Source of the DNA: UBA1715 sp964346725
GTDB taxonomy: Bacteria > Bacteroidota > Bacteroidia > Bacteroidales > UBA1715
NCBI GenBank assembly: GCA_964346725.1
Contig: CAYFVM010000009.1
Span: 5,027-69,026 of the forward strand
DNA: 64,000 nucleotides
Reading direction: 5' to 3'
Part shown: piece after piece, positions 27,373 to 36,493 of the stretch
How the letters are laid out: each line of letters begins with the position of its first letter
Numbering within the stretch: position 1 is the stretch's first letter
Notes under the pieces: generated by a model
What the model was told of the DNA's origin: nothing
Database searches by the model: none
The model's input: the letters and a program-made list of their open reading frames with translations, nothing else
Program-made: the position numbers and the translations under genes

Positions 27373-28281
27373 ATGACTATGATTTGGGATTCGAGTATTC
27401 ACAACTATAAATTGTATCTTAGACTTGAGAAATCATTGTCTGAAAATAGTATTGAGGCATATAGTCATGACATTCGGAAATTGGAAGAATTTTTTGTTGT
27501 AACGGACCAATCTGTTTCTCCCGAACAGGTTACCATTGACCATTTACATGAATTTGTGTACTGGCTCAATCATCAGGAAACGATTATTTCAGAACGATCA
27601 CAAGCGAGAATTATCTCAGGGATTAAAAGTTTTTTCTCTTATCTACAAATAGACAACCTCATTGATGCTGACCCTACCGATTTACTTGAAGCACCCAAAA
27701 TGCCTAGAAAATTACCGATATATCTGACTATTGCCGAAATTGATAAAATTATAGGAGTAATAGACGTAAGCAAACCGGAAGGACATAGAAATCGAGCAAT
27801 GCTTGAAACGCTCTATAGTTGTGGGCTTCGCGTAAGTGAACTTATAAATCTGCGTATGCACAATCTCCATTTCAAAGAAGGTTTCATATGCGTTATAGGA
27901 AAAGGCGACAAAGAGCGTTTGGTGCCTATTAGCGACAAAGCCATCAAAGAAATAAATGATTACATGGAATATCGGTGCCACATGGAAATTCCCGAAACCG
28001 AGAAAAATTATGTATTTCTCAACCGTCGTGGCAAGCACCTCACTCGAGTGATGGTTTTTCTTATTATAAAAGAAGCTGCAAAAATGGCAGAGATTACAAA
28101 AAACATTAGCCCACACACATTCCGACACTCATTTGCCACTCATTTGGTTAATGGCGGCGCAGATCTTCGTAGCGTACAAGAAATGCTCGGCCACGAATCC
28201 ATTACTACCACAGAACTATACACCCACCTTGATAAACAGCATCTTCACGACACCATTATGTTGTATCACCCAAGAAGATAA
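27373..28281 (+). CDS. xerD: Tyrosine recombinase XerD
   Basis: Site-specific recombinase that resolves chromosome dimers with XerC. It has an N-terminal SAM-like core-binding domain (LSENSIEAYSHDIRKLEEF) and the catalytic domain with Arg in CGLRVSEL, Lys in GKGDKERLVP, the HTFRHSFATHL box, and LGHESITTTELYTHLD with the nucleophilic Tyr. I place the start at ATG 27373 (27379 is the alternative), because the TTG further up lies inside the promoter box. The length (302 aa) is normal. No adjacent integrated element is visible, so a housekeeping Xer role is likely. Confidence 0.93.
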   Translation: MTMIWDSSIHNYKLYLRLEKSLSENSIEAYSHDIRKLEEFFVVTDQSVSPEQVTIDHLHEFVYWLNHQETIISERSQARIISGIKSFFSYLQIDNLIDADPTDLLEAPKMPRKLPIYLTIAEIDKIIGVIDVSKPEGHRNRAMLETLYSCGLRVSELINLRMHNLHFKEGFICVIGKGDKERLVPISDKAIKEINDYMEYRCHMEIPETEKNYVFLNRRGKHLTRVMVFLIIKEAAKMAEITKNISPHTFRHSFATHLVNGGADLRSVQEMLGHESITTTELYTHLDKQHLHDTIMLYHPRR

Positions 28282-28332
28282 AAAAATAGGATTTAGATTA
28301 TCTTATAAACCCTTGCTTATACTGTATTTTCT

Positions 28333-29349
28333 CTATAATTTGTCTTTGTATTGCTTCAAACCATCGCAAAAGGTTTGAACTGCTTCTTGCAATGAGCCTG
28401 TGAATCTTCCTCCGGCAGCATTGAAGTGTCCTCCACCCATGAAATAGTCTGTAGCAAAAGAACTTGCAGGAAAATTGCCTTTAGAACGCAATGATACTTT
28501 TACTTGCGATTTTTCATATTCGGTAAACAAAGCGCAAAATTTCACATCACTTATTTGCAATGGAACATTGACAAAACCTTCGGAATCACCCAATTGAAAT
28601 TTATGTTCTTTTTGATTTTTTATGGTAATAGTCATATATGCGGCATGATATTTAGGTAAAAAGACAAGGTTTTCTTTCATTACCGTTGCCAACAAATTCA
28701 TGCGATTATAGGAGTACACGTTGTATATATTGTCGTGAATATACGTTTTGCGTATTCCCATATCAACCAACGCACCCACTACTTGATACACTGCCGAATA
28801 TGATGATGAATAATCTAAACGGCCTGTATCGGTCAAAATACCGGTATAGATTGACTCCGCCACGTCTTTGTTTATGTATGAGCCATACCCACATGCTTGC
28901 AATACATGATACAACAATTCACATGTAGAACTTGCCTCAGGAACAGATACGATTGCATTTGCGGGCATATCTAGCCCCAAATGGTGATCTATAACTATAC
29001 GCTGACGTTCGGATTTTGCTAATTCAGCTTCTAAGCGGTCTATTCTCCCTAAATTGTTGAAATCCATGCAAATCTCAACTTCTGTATTTGCCAAAAAAGC
29101 TTGAGCATCTTTAGGCGTGCGTTCAAAGTTAATAATATCATCAACCCCATGCAGCCATTTATAAAAAGCAGGAAAATCGTTAGGAAGAATAATTTTAACG
29201 GTTTTCCCCATTTGACGCAAAACTTCTGCCATAGCTGTTGCTGCGCCCATTGCATCACCATCGGAATTGTGGTGAGTGGTAATCATAAAAGTCTGATTTT
29301 CCGTTACAATTTTCTTTATTTTCTCTATTACTTCTTTTACTATTTCCAT
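28333..29349 (-). CDS. DHH/DHHA1 phosphoesterase (NrnA-like)
   Basis: A 338-aa protein of the bifunctional oligoribonuclease/pAp phosphatase family. The DHH domain has THHNSDGDAMGAA, the DFNNLGRID segment and IDHHLGLD as metal-binding motifs. The DHHA1 domain ends with the glycine motif GGGHFNAAGG. Family members degrade nanoRNAs and 3'-phosphoadenosine 5'-phosphate. It is the last gene of the yidC-FKBP operon, 19 bp after the FKBP gene. Confidence 0.9.
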   Translation of the reverse strand: MEIVKEVIEKIKKIVTENQTFMITTHHNSDGDAMGAATAMAEVLRQMGKTVKIILPNDFPAFYKWLHGVDDIINFERTPKDAQAFLANTEVEICMDFNNLGRIDRLEAELAKSERQRIVIDHHLGLDMPANAIVSVPEASSTCELLYHVLQACGYGSYINKDVAESIYTGILTDTGRLDYSSSYSAVYQVVGALVDMGIRKTYIHDNIYNVYSYNRMNLLATVMKENLVFLPKYHAAYMTITIKNQKEHKFQLGDSEGFVNVPLQISDVKFCALFTEYEKSQVKVSLRSKGNFPASSFATDYFMGGGHFNAAGGRFTGSLQEAVQTFCDGLKQYKDKL

Positions 29350-29368
29350 GATTATTATAAAATTCCGT

Positions 29369-30241
29369 TTAATCTATCGCCTTCAATTCTATATCAAACA
29401 CTACTGATGAAAAAGGTGGTATAGAACCATCAGAGGATCCCTTTTCTCCCCACGCATAGGAACTTGAGATTATTACTTGTGCTCGCTCCCCTTCTTGCAT
29501 GTTTTGTATCACTATTACCAAACCATCTATCACTTGCATCTCACTACCCAACAAAAAATCTTGTGTTGTAGAATGATTGATACTATTTCCATTAAGCAAA
29601 CTACCTTGATATGAAATAGTTACATGATTACTAAGTGAGGGAAATGTACCCGTTCCTTTTTTGATAATACGTTTATATATGCCGTTTTTCTGATATTCAA
29701 ATGTTTCGGTATGCTGCTGAAGATATTGTTGGATTAAATACTTTTCATAGTCTGCTTTGGTTTGTTTCCAGAGCATAAGAGCTTTTTGATTTTCACAATA
29801 CGTTATACTATCAACTACCGATTTTATCCGAACTGTTAGTCGCATTTCGGGAGCAGCCATGAGTGTGTCAAACTCTTTTGGAAAAGTTGTATCCATTACA
29901 AAATCGGATGTTGGCACAATAAACGAAAGACTATCGCCCGAATGAGCATCAACAAACAAGAGAGGTAATCCTAGTTTTGCTTCATCTCGCACTACTACCT
30001 CTTTCTCGATTTCGAATACCAACGAATCGGTATCAACAAGACTGTATGCAACATGAGCGGTAACAACATCGCCTGGATGTGCGGTTGTGTATGTGTCGGC
30101 AAAGGCTAGTAGCTTAAAATAATAGTTATGACGTGAGTTATAGGCGTATCCATCGTGTTCGTTATTGAGCACACTGCATGCTTGCATCATAATTTCGCAT
30201 AGCAAACAAATGATTAGTAATTTTGTTGAAATACCCTTCAT
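29369..30241 (-). CDS. FKBP-type peptidyl-prolyl isomerase lipoprotein (GldI-like)
   Basis: A signal peptide ending at the lipobox-like MQAC anchors a 290-aa protein in the envelope. A long N-terminal region without a known fold is followed, from about residue 190, by an FKBP domain (IKKGTGTFPS, VTISYQGSLLNG, VIDGLVIVIQNMQEGERAQVIISSSYAWGEKG split by normal loops, FSSVVFDIEL). Lipoprotein FKBPs of this type, such as GldI, assist folding of envelope proteins in Bacteroidota. It lies 32 bp after yidC. Confidence 0.87.
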   Translation of the reverse strand: MKGISTKLLIICLLCEIMMQACSVLNNEHDGYAYNSRHNYYFKLLAFADTYTTAHPGDVVTAHVAYSLVDTDSLVFEIEKEVVVRDEAKLGLPLLFVDAHSGDSLSFIVPTSDFVMDTTFPKEFDTLMAAPEMRLTVRIKSVVDSITYCENQKALMLWKQTKADYEKYLIQQYLQQHTETFEYQKNGIYKRIIKKGTGTFPSLSNHVTISYQGSLLNGNSINHSTTQDFLLGSEMQVIDGLVIVIQNMQEGERAQVIISSSYAWGEKGSSDGSIPPFSSVVFDIELKAID

Positions 30242-30273
30242 AACAATTCACGACTATTCAACAAAATGCACGA

Positions 30274-32136
30274 CTAGCGACGCATTTTTTTCTGTTGTTC
30301 TTTTGCCATTTTCTCCAAACGTTCTTGAAAACCTGATTTACGATTTTTCTGAGGTTTTTGTCTGTTAGCCTCTAATTTCTTTAGAATTTTTTTATCGTCA
30401 ATCACATTACGAATAATAACCGTTTGAAGCAACGTAATAACATTGGCAAGCAAATAGTAATAACTCAATCCTGCTGAATAATTATTGAACCAGAATATCA
30501 TCATGATTGACATTATCCACATCATCAAATTCATATTTGGCATTCCGGGTGTTTGCACTTGTGCAGTATTGGCTGTATTGATTTTGTTCACTACAATCAT
30601 TGATACCGCCATTAACAAAGTAAACAAACTAATGTGATTACCATAAATTGACGAAATAATAGGAATATGCGTTGACCATTCAAATATAGAGTCGTAGCTT
30701 GATAAATCTTCAGCCCACAAGAAGCTTTCTTGACGCAACTCTATTGAAGCAGGGAAGAAGCGGAACATAGCAACCAATATAGGGAATTGTATCAAAAGCG
30801 GCAGACAGCCTCCCATAGGGTTTATACCAACTTTCTTGTACAAATTCATTGTTGCCTGTTGTTTCTTCATTGCTTCTTCAGGCTTAGGATATTTTTCGTT
30901 GATTTCGTCCACATATGGTTTTACTACACGCATTCTTGCCGTTGACAAATATGATTTGAATGTAAGTGGGAATAGCACCACTTTCAAGATTATGGTCATC
31001 AACAAAATAACCAATCCCATGTTGTCAATAAAGTCACGTAACCAATTGAAAATAGGAACAATAGCATAGTTGGTAATAAATCCAAACCAACCAAGGTCTA
31101 AAAGACTCTCAAATTCAACACCTTGTTCTTTCAATACCGGCAAGTGATTCGGGCCAAAGAAGAACTTCATATCAATTTTTTCACCTTTTGGCATAAATAA
31201 ATTGACGGTAAATTCTTTCATTTCCGTATCAGAATCGTTGATAAATCGAGAAGTAGCGGTTCCACCACGTTCAAATTTATCGTTAGCAATAAGTGCTGCC
31301 GAGAAAAAATGTTGTTTAAATCCTACCCATTTTACCTGACCGGAAAGTTTTTCCGACTCGTCTTCCGTAGCGCGAGAATTCAACATCTCGGTATCGTCTT
31401 CAAAGTATTTCCATACTATTGTAGAATTTTGTGCTTCTGCTTCTTTCGATTTCTCAACTACATTGAGCGTTGTATTCCACAATAAATTATAGCGTGATTC
31501 GCGTATATATTGCTCCATACCTTTCGTAGTAATAGATAATTCCAAATTATATGAATTTGGACGCAATATGTATGTGTATTCTATATAAGAGAACTCCGAT
31601 GCCGACAAGCGATACGATATTTTTTGCACTGAATCGGTCAACATTTCAATCTTTGATGGAGTATAATACATTTCATCGGTAGAACGACCGATTTCACTAA
31701 GCAACAGACCGAAATGAGTTTTATTGCCAGCTAAAATATTCAATTGCTCACCATTGTAGGTTTTGTAGTTTTTAATATTTACAAGATATGGCTTGCCTCC
31801 TTTATTGGTAAGGGTTACCTCTATCAAATTGTTGCTAAGCACTGTAAATGCTTCGGTTCCTGTTGCCGATTTATAAAAGCTTCCGAATTCTTTTTTCAAA
31901 GACTCTTCACCTTTTACTTCTTCTACAACTTGCTGTGTGGCTGTATCTTTCTGAGCATCAAGCGACAATAAAGAATCTTCTTTCTGCTGTAACTGCTTTT
32001 GTATCTCTACTTGTTTAAGAGAATCAAGGTATATTGCTCTTCGTTGTAAGTCCTCTTCTGTTGGTCGAGTAAAAATGTAATAACCCACCATTAAGAGGCA
32101 TATTAGGACAGTTCCAATAACTGTATTCTTATCCAT
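30274..32136 (-). CDS. yidC: Membrane protein insertase YidC
   Basis: A 620-aa inner-membrane insertase. The first helix is near the N-terminus (VIGTVLICLLMVGYYIFTRP), then comes the periplasmic beta-domain to about residue 350, then the conserved core of five helices (GLVILLMTIILKVVLFPLT, PMGGCLPLLIQFPILVAMF, MNLMMWIMSIMMIFWFN). It ends in a basic tail (KMAKEQQKKMRR) of the kind that contacts ribosomes. It heads the operon yidC, FKBP lipoprotein, NrnA-like. Confidence 0.95.
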   Translation of the reverse strand: MDKNTVIGTVLICLLMVGYYIFTRPTEEDLQRRAIYLDSLKQVEIQKQLQQKEDSLLSLDAQKDTATQQVVEEVKGEESLKKEFGSFYKSATGTEAFTVLSNNLIEVTLTNKGGKPYLVNIKNYKTYNGEQLNILAGNKTHFGLLLSEIGRSTDEMYYTPSKIEMLTDSVQKISYRLSASEFSYIEYTYILRPNSYNLELSITTKGMEQYIRESRYNLLWNTTLNVVEKSKEAEAQNSTIVWKYFEDDTEMLNSRATEDESEKLSGQVKWVGFKQHFFSAALIANDKFERGGTATSRFINDSDTEMKEFTVNLFMPKGEKIDMKFFFGPNHLPVLKEQGVEFESLLDLGWFGFITNYAIVPIFNWLRDFIDNMGLVILLMTIILKVVLFPLTFKSYLSTARMRVVKPYVDEINEKYPKPEEAMKKQQATMNLYKKVGINPMGGCLPLLIQFPILVAMFRFFPASIELRQESFLWAEDLSSYDSIFEWSTHIPIISSIYGNHISLFTLLMAVSMIVVNKINTANTAQVQTPGMPNMNLMMWIMSIMMIFWFNNYSAGLSYYYLLANVITLLQTVIIRNVIDDKKILKKLEANRQKPQKNRKSGFQERLEKMAKEQQKKMRR

Positions 32137-32159
32137 TTGTAGCTTGTTTAATTTTTGGG

Positions 32160-32167
32160 CAAAGGTA
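32160..32167 (-). promoter_or_regulatory. Putative -7 box of yidC (TACCTTTG on minus)
   Basis: Exact Bacteroidota TAnnTTTG match on the minus strand, 23 bp before the yidC ATG. A CTTG further upstream at 32191-32194 may stand in for the -33 element. Confidence 0.55.
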
Positions 32168-32260
32168 GTAATTTATTTTATTTCCACCCCCAAGGATATA
32201 TAATCTATGAAAATTTATTGCTGTATGATATTGGAGAGGCAAAATGAAGATTGTGCAAAA

Positions 32261-33124
32261 TTAATTTACCTTCACAATTCTATTACGCGCAGTGGTTACT
32301 GCCGTGTTTAATTCTTTCACATCGGCTTCTGATAAAAGTCGGTCACCAAAACCTTCATACACCGTTTGTATGGTATGGAGGTTTTGAATAATATCTGAAA
32401 CAAACACATTGTCGCCCTCATCTAGTATCTCAACGGTTTCAATGATTTTTGCCAAATACTCTCTTTGTTCTATTATTTTAGTGACTAATTCCGACTTCAT
32501 TTTTGTTGATTTTGCACGACCAAAAAATTCGGTGGTTACATACATATTTTCAACCCAACTACCCACTATTACCAATGATGAAAGCATGAATTGTTCCTCA
32601 TTTTTCAACATACGACGTGCGTTGCCATATACAGTAAAAATGATATTTATCAACGAGTCTTTATTTTCTACATTTGTTTCGTATTCTTTCACCGCATCTT
32701 GGTCAAAAGCCATCGCTACACCTATTTGGTCAGCCAATAGTTTTGAGGCCAACATGTATTTCATGGAATATTCAGTTTGGTCAAAATGAATCAAATAATT
32801 CAATTCTGCACCATACACACCCATATTCACGGCCTTGCTTTTGCTCGTACTATAAAATTTCACATTTTCGGAGGCATTTAACAAACTAGCATCAAACAAA
32901 GTTTTATCGCTTTGAGCCAATATACCAATCATCTGATCGGATAACGAAAGATTGTTTATTAAATAATCCAATTTTTCGGGCATACCTATACGGGTAATGT
33001 CTTCGCCTAACACAACGCCATTGAAGACATCGGGTTGGTCCGCCACTTTACCATCATTATTTGTTGAACAAGCAACAAACAATGTAAGAAAAGCTAAATA
33101 ATATAGTGCCTTGCATTGTTTCAT
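32261..33124 (-). CDS. Uncharacterised lipoprotein, paralogue of the gene at 47736
   Basis: A 287-aa protein with a lipoprotein signal (YLAFLTLFVACSTNND) and an all-helical mature domain. I recognise no named family. Blocks shared with the protein at 47736-48656 show common descent: NMGVY, LADQI versus LANQV, DSLINIIF versus DTLFQILS, and GSWVENMYVTT versus GAWIESLYFIT. It overlaps the DUF349 gene by 4 bp (ATGA) and is translated with it. Likely periplasmic-facing; function unknown. Confidence 0.8.
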   Translation of the reverse strand: MKQCKALYYLAFLTLFVACSTNNDGKVADQPDVFNGVVLGEDITRIGMPEKLDYLINNLSLSDQMIGILAQSDKTLFDASLLNASENVKFYSTSKSKAVNMGVYGAELNYLIHFDQTEYSMKYMLASKLLADQIGVAMAFDQDAVKEYETNVENKDSLINIIFTVYGNARRMLKNEEQFMLSSLVIVGSWVENMYVTTEFFGRAKSTKMKSELVTKIIEQREYLAKIIETVEILDEGDNVFVSDIIQNLHTIQTVYEGFGDRLLSEADVKELNTAVTTARNRIVKVN

Positions 33125-34938
33125 GCTCGATTTTTTAAGAGTTTATCTATTATTTTAATTTTTTGTTCTATTTGAGCAACTTCATCTTTTCGCTTAGAAA
33201 TGTTCTGTTCTACCGTTGTAATGAGTTTTGATGCTCCAGATGTTTTACTAAAGAACCCTATGTTGTTTTCCAATGATTTCAATTCATTTTGTGTTGCCAA
33301 TAAGCGTTTGCGTAATGCTTTTGCTTCTTGTATCACTTTGTCTTCGCCTCCATTTTCAAGCAAGAGTGTCGACATTTTAATTCGAAATGCTAAATCATCG
33401 GCTGAACTTTTCTCGATATGTAATTTTTCAAGTAAGGTATTTACTGCTGTCGAAAATTGTTTTTGCAATTCAAATTTAGCCTTAGCAGGAACTTGTATTT
33501 TTGCCCACTCTTCCTCTATTGCCGACAAATCTTCAAGTGCTTTCGATTTATCATCAGTTGGAATGCTTGCTATTTTTGTTATAAGTGCTTCTTTCAAAGC
33601 TATGTTTTCGTTCAAAATGCCGTCTTGTTTTGACTCAAAAGCTTTTTTTGCTTCAAAAAAGGCATTGCATGCTGTAGTAAAGCGAACCCACAATTTTTGT
33701 GAGTCTTTGAATGCGGTAGTACCTATCTTCTTCCAATCTTTTTGTAATTGAATAAAATCCAATGTTGCTTTATCCCAATCGGCACGAGTGTTCATGCTTT
33801 CCGCTTTTTCACACAAAGCAATCTTTTGTTTTTTATTTTCAGACTCTACCTTACGTACATCTCCAAAGAACGATTTGCGAGCAGAAAAGAACACGTCGCA
33901 CGCTTTTGAGAATCGTTCATAGATGAGAGAATTCTGTTTCTGTGGAGCGTATCCAATTGTTTTCCATTCTTTTTGAATTTCCAACACGTGTGCCGTTGCT
34001 TGTGCCCATTGTTTTTGAGTTAATTCCAAATCAGCAATAATTGCATCAATTTTTTCGCACAAGACGGTTTTCTTTACAAGATTTTCTTCTTCTTGTTTTT
34101 TCAAACCCATAAAATAATCCTGATGTGCTTTGTTTATGGTTGTAGTTGCTTCTTTGAAGCGCTCCCAAATTTGTTCTTTAAATTCTTGTTTTACGGGACC
34201 TATTTTACGCCATTGTTGATGCAATTCTTGCAAATCGGCGAATGCCTTTACCACTTGTTTTGATTCAGCTAATTTTTCCGCTGCCTCGCACAACGCTATT
34301 CGAGCTTCATAGTTCTTCTTCTGATCTAAATCGCGAAGTTCACGGTCAATTTTTACGTAATCGTAAAACTTGCCTACACTCAAATGATATTTTTCCCACA
34401 CGCCTTTTTCTTCTGCTGAAGGAACATCTCCGATGTTTTTCCATTCTTCTTGTAATGAACGGAAATCAGCGAATGTTTTATTCATTGATTCTGGTGCCAG
34501 AGTAAGGGCATCAATTTTTTCTATTATCTGGAGCTTCTTTTGCAAGTTTTTTTCTTGCTCTTGCTTACGATCTTCTTCGTTGCGTTTGCGTAGCTCTTTA
34601 ATACGTGCGTACACCTCTTTGAACTCCGATTCATGAGATTCAAACAAAAATCCATCAAGTGTATCGTGTTCTTCTTTATATGCTTTTCGAGCTTCTTCGG
34701 TTTCTACTTTAAGACGTTTGTAGAACCACGTGCGTATATCTTCAATTTCTTTGTGACATGTTTGTACTTTTTCTTTGGTACAATATACCTCAAGTGCCGG
34801 AATAAGTTGGACTAATGAATAATTATGATACTCTATTACACTATCAGTTGAGTCGGCATTAGACTCAACAACTTCCTGAGATTGAGCAAGTTGTTCTTCT
34901 TTCAACTCTTCTGTATCAAATTCTTTTTCTCGCGTCAT
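33121..34938 (-). CDS. DUF349-repeat coiled-coil protein
   Basis: A 605-aa acidic, highly charged helical protein made of repeated units with the DUF349 core pattern LQxxWKxIGxVP / WxRFxxACxxFFxxR (for example LQEEWKNIGDVPSAEE, LQKDWKKIGTTAFKDS, FTTACNAFFEAKKAF). No enzyme motif is seen. I start at MTREKEF (ATG 34938); the seven codons before it are not conserved-looking. DUF349 proteins occur in Bacteroidota and actinobacteria with poorly known roles. It is coupled to the downstream lipoprotein. Confidence 0.85.
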   Translation of the reverse strand: MTREKEFDTEELKEEQLAQSQEVVESNADSTDSVIEYHNYSLVQLIPALEVYCTKEKVQTCHKEIEDIRTWFYKRLKVETEEARKAYKEEHDTLDGFLFESHESEFKEVYARIKELRKRNEEDRKQEQEKNLQKKLQIIEKIDALTLAPESMNKTFADFRSLQEEWKNIGDVPSAEEKGVWEKYHLSVGKFYDYVKIDRELRDLDQKKNYEARIALCEAAEKLAESKQVVKAFADLQELHQQWRKIGPVKQEFKEQIWERFKEATTTINKAHQDYFMGLKKQEEENLVKKTVLCEKIDAIIADLELTQKQWAQATAHVLEIQKEWKTIGYAPQKQNSLIYERFSKACDVFFSARKSFFGDVRKVESENKKQKIALCEKAESMNTRADWDKATLDFIQLQKDWKKIGTTAFKDSQKLWVRFTTACNAFFEAKKAFESKQDGILNENIALKEALITKIASIPTDDKSKALEDLSAIEEEWAKIQVPAKAKFELQKQFSTAVNTLLEKLHIEKSSADDLAFRIKMSTLLLENGGEDKVIQEAKALRKRLLATQNELKSLENNIGFFSKTSGASKLITTVEQNISKRKDEVAQIEQKIKIIDKLLKNRA

Positions 34939-35021
34939 ACTTTCAATATAGTAAAGCAAGGTTTATTACTATTTATCGCATTACACGCTTTCGCATGCAT
35001 ACAATATATTGCGAAAATACG

Positions 35022-35029
35022 TAAATTTG
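35022..35029 (+). promoter_or_regulatory. Putative -7 box of trmD (TAAATTTG)
   Basis: Exact TAnnTTTG match 45 bp before the trmD ATG. No clear -33 box. Confidence 0.45.
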
Positions 35030-35074
35030 CCCAACAAAAAAACAAAACAGCTTTATTTTTAGATTTTTTTCAAA

Positions 35075-35764
35075 ATGCGTATCGATATTATATCCGCCGT
35101 TCCTCAAGTTATTGAAAGTCCTTTGGAGACATCAATACTCAAACGAGCTAAAGAAAAAGGCATTGTTGAGATAGTGGTACATGACCTTCACGACTACTCA
35201 AATGATGAAAAACATCATCATATAGATGACTATCAATTTGGTGGTGGTGCCGGTATGGTTTTGCAAATTGACCCTATTTATAAATGCATCACAAAACTTA
35301 CTGCCGAACGTGACTACGATGAAATTATATACATGAGTCCAGATGGCGAACAGTATACACAAAAAACGGCCAATCGGCTCTCGTTGTTACAGAACATAAT
35401 CATTCTCTGCGGTCACTACAAAGGCATAGACCAACGCGTGCGCGACCACCTTATTACCAAAGAAATTTCTGTAGGCGACTACGTAATTACCGGCGGTGAA
35501 CTTGCTGCTGCTATTATAGCCGACAGTGTGGTGCGAATATTGCCGGGTGCCATGGGCGACATGGCTTCGGCTCTTGATGACTCATTTCAAGATAACTTGC
35601 TTGCTGCGCCTATCTATACACGCCCCGAGGTGTACAATGGATGGAAAGTTCCTGAAATTCTCCTTTCGGGAAATACCAAAGAAATTGAAAAATGGCAATT
35701 GGAGCAATCGCTCGAACGCACTCGATTGCTACGCCCCGACTTGTTAGGCGAAGACGAAGAATAA
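35075..35764 (+). CDS. trmD: tRNA (guanine37-N1)-methyltransferase
   Basis: SPOUT-fold enzyme that methylates G37 next to the anticodon to prevent frameshifting. The 229-aa protein has the DYQFGGGAGMV motif and the trefoil-knot SAM site (ILCGHYKGIDQRV, EISVGDYVITGGELAA). The C-terminal tRNA-binding region has YTRPEVYNGWKVPEILLSG. It lies alone on the plus strand, converging with the I42 inhibitor gene at a 9-bp gap. Confidence 0.96.
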   Translation: MRIDIISAVPQVIESPLETSILKRAKEKGIVEIVVHDLHDYSNDEKHHHIDDYQFGGGAGMVLQIDPIYKCITKLTAERDYDEIIYMSPDGEQYTQKTANRLSLLQNIIILCGHYKGIDQRVRDHLITKEISVGDYVITGGELAAAIIADSVVRILPGAMGDMASALDDSFQDNLLAAPIYTRPEVYNGWKVPEILLSGNTKEIEKWQLEQSLERTRLLRPDLLGEDEE

Positions 35765-35773
35765 CTCGCCTTG

Positions 35774-36286
35774 TTATCGCTGATACACCTTAGGTGTTTT
35801 CCACGTAATGGTACCATCTGCTGCTACAAAAAATAGCACCGAAATAGTAGCCGTGGGGGTTGCATTCTCTCTCGAACGTGCATACACAAAACGAATAGTT
35901 ACATAGCCTGCCGCAAGAGGAGAAAAGGCGTAATACTGTATTCCTCCTGCTCCTACCGTACCTTGTGAACGGTTATTGGCTACGTATTTCGACGACGTTT
36001 CTTGCAACACACTGTCAGCATTCATGGTGTATGACCACGAATAGCCGGTAGTATGATTTGCATCCATTGACACCACTACACTATCCTTTTTATTGTCAAT
36101 TGTAAATCCATACGGAAGTGGTTGAGCAGATTCTTCTTGGGTGATAACCTCAACAGGACGTACCGAAGCCATATATTGCGGTGTTGGTTCTCCTGTTGTT
36201 ACCTGCTGTGCCGATGTGCACGATGCCCAAAGCACCTGCCCCTGCAGTAGCACGGTATGTATGGTTGTTCGTATTGAGTCTTTCAT
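35774..36286 (-). CDS. Chagasin-like (MEROPS I42) cysteine-protease inhibitor, probable lipoprotein
   Basis: A 170-aa exported protein. The C-terminal ~110 residues carry the loop motifs of chagasin inhibitors: HTTGYSW (NPTTGYxW loop), VGAGG (GxGG loop) and a weaker YARSREN in place of RPW. Such inhibitors block papain-like cysteine proteases. The N-terminus is weakly hydrophobic with a lipobox-like LWASC, so lipid anchoring is likely but not certain. I choose ATG 36286 because an upstream GTG (36301) falls inside a -7 promoter box. The gene directly follows the distal end of the CRISPR array; a link in function is not indicated. Confidence 0.72.
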   Translation of the reverse strand: MKDSIRTTIHTVLLQGQVLWASCTSAQQVTTGEPTPQYMASVRPVEVITQEESAQPLPYGFTIDNKKDSVVVSMDANHTTGYSWSYTMNADSVLQETSSKYVANNRSQGTVGAGGIQYYAFSPLAAGYVTIRFVYARSRENATPTATISVLFFVAADGTITWKTPKVYQR

Positions 36287-36300
36287 ACTTGTTTTTTTCA

Positions 36301-36308
36301 CAAAGGTA
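36301..36308 (-). promoter_or_regulatory. Putative -7 box of the I42 inhibitor gene (TACCTTTG on minus)
   Basis: Exact TAnnTTTG match on the minus strand, 14 bp before ATG 36286. Its upstream region runs straight into the last, degenerate CRISPR repeat (36333-36368), so promoter and array end abut. Confidence 0.55.
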
Positions 36309-36332
36309 TTGATTTTCTTTTGTGTGAAATAT

Positions 36333-36493
36333 ACTCACTATAGTAGAAATTACTTGGTCTTACTAGACGACAGAATACATTTGTACTTACACTCATCTAC
36401 AATAGTAGAAATTACTTGGTCTTACTAGACACGGCAAGAAACATAGAGAATACCGCCATCTACAATAGTAGAAATTACTTGGTCTTACTAGAC
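36333..36493 (-). CRISPR. Type V-A CRISPR array: 3 repeats of 36 nt, 2 spacers
   Basis: Repeats at 36458-36493, 36395-36430 and 36333-36368; spacers at 36431-36457 (27 nt) and 36369-36394 (26 nt). Read on the minus strand each repeat begins GTCTAGTAAGACC and ends AATTTCTACTATTGTAGAT, the Cas12a crRNA handle with stem TCTAC/GTAGA and loop TATT. The first two repeats are identical. The third has four changes, all within its last eight positions (ending TAGTGAGT), which break the handle stem; this marks it as the leader-distal end. Orientation therefore runs from cas2 toward the I42 gene, in line with the cas operon. Confidence 0.97.

Noticed and set aside
27373..28281. xerD as the integrase of a mobile element
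   Set aside because: No attachment repeats, tRNA gene or phage/plasmid genes nearby; neighbours are housekeeping genes and the sequence fits chromosomal XerD.
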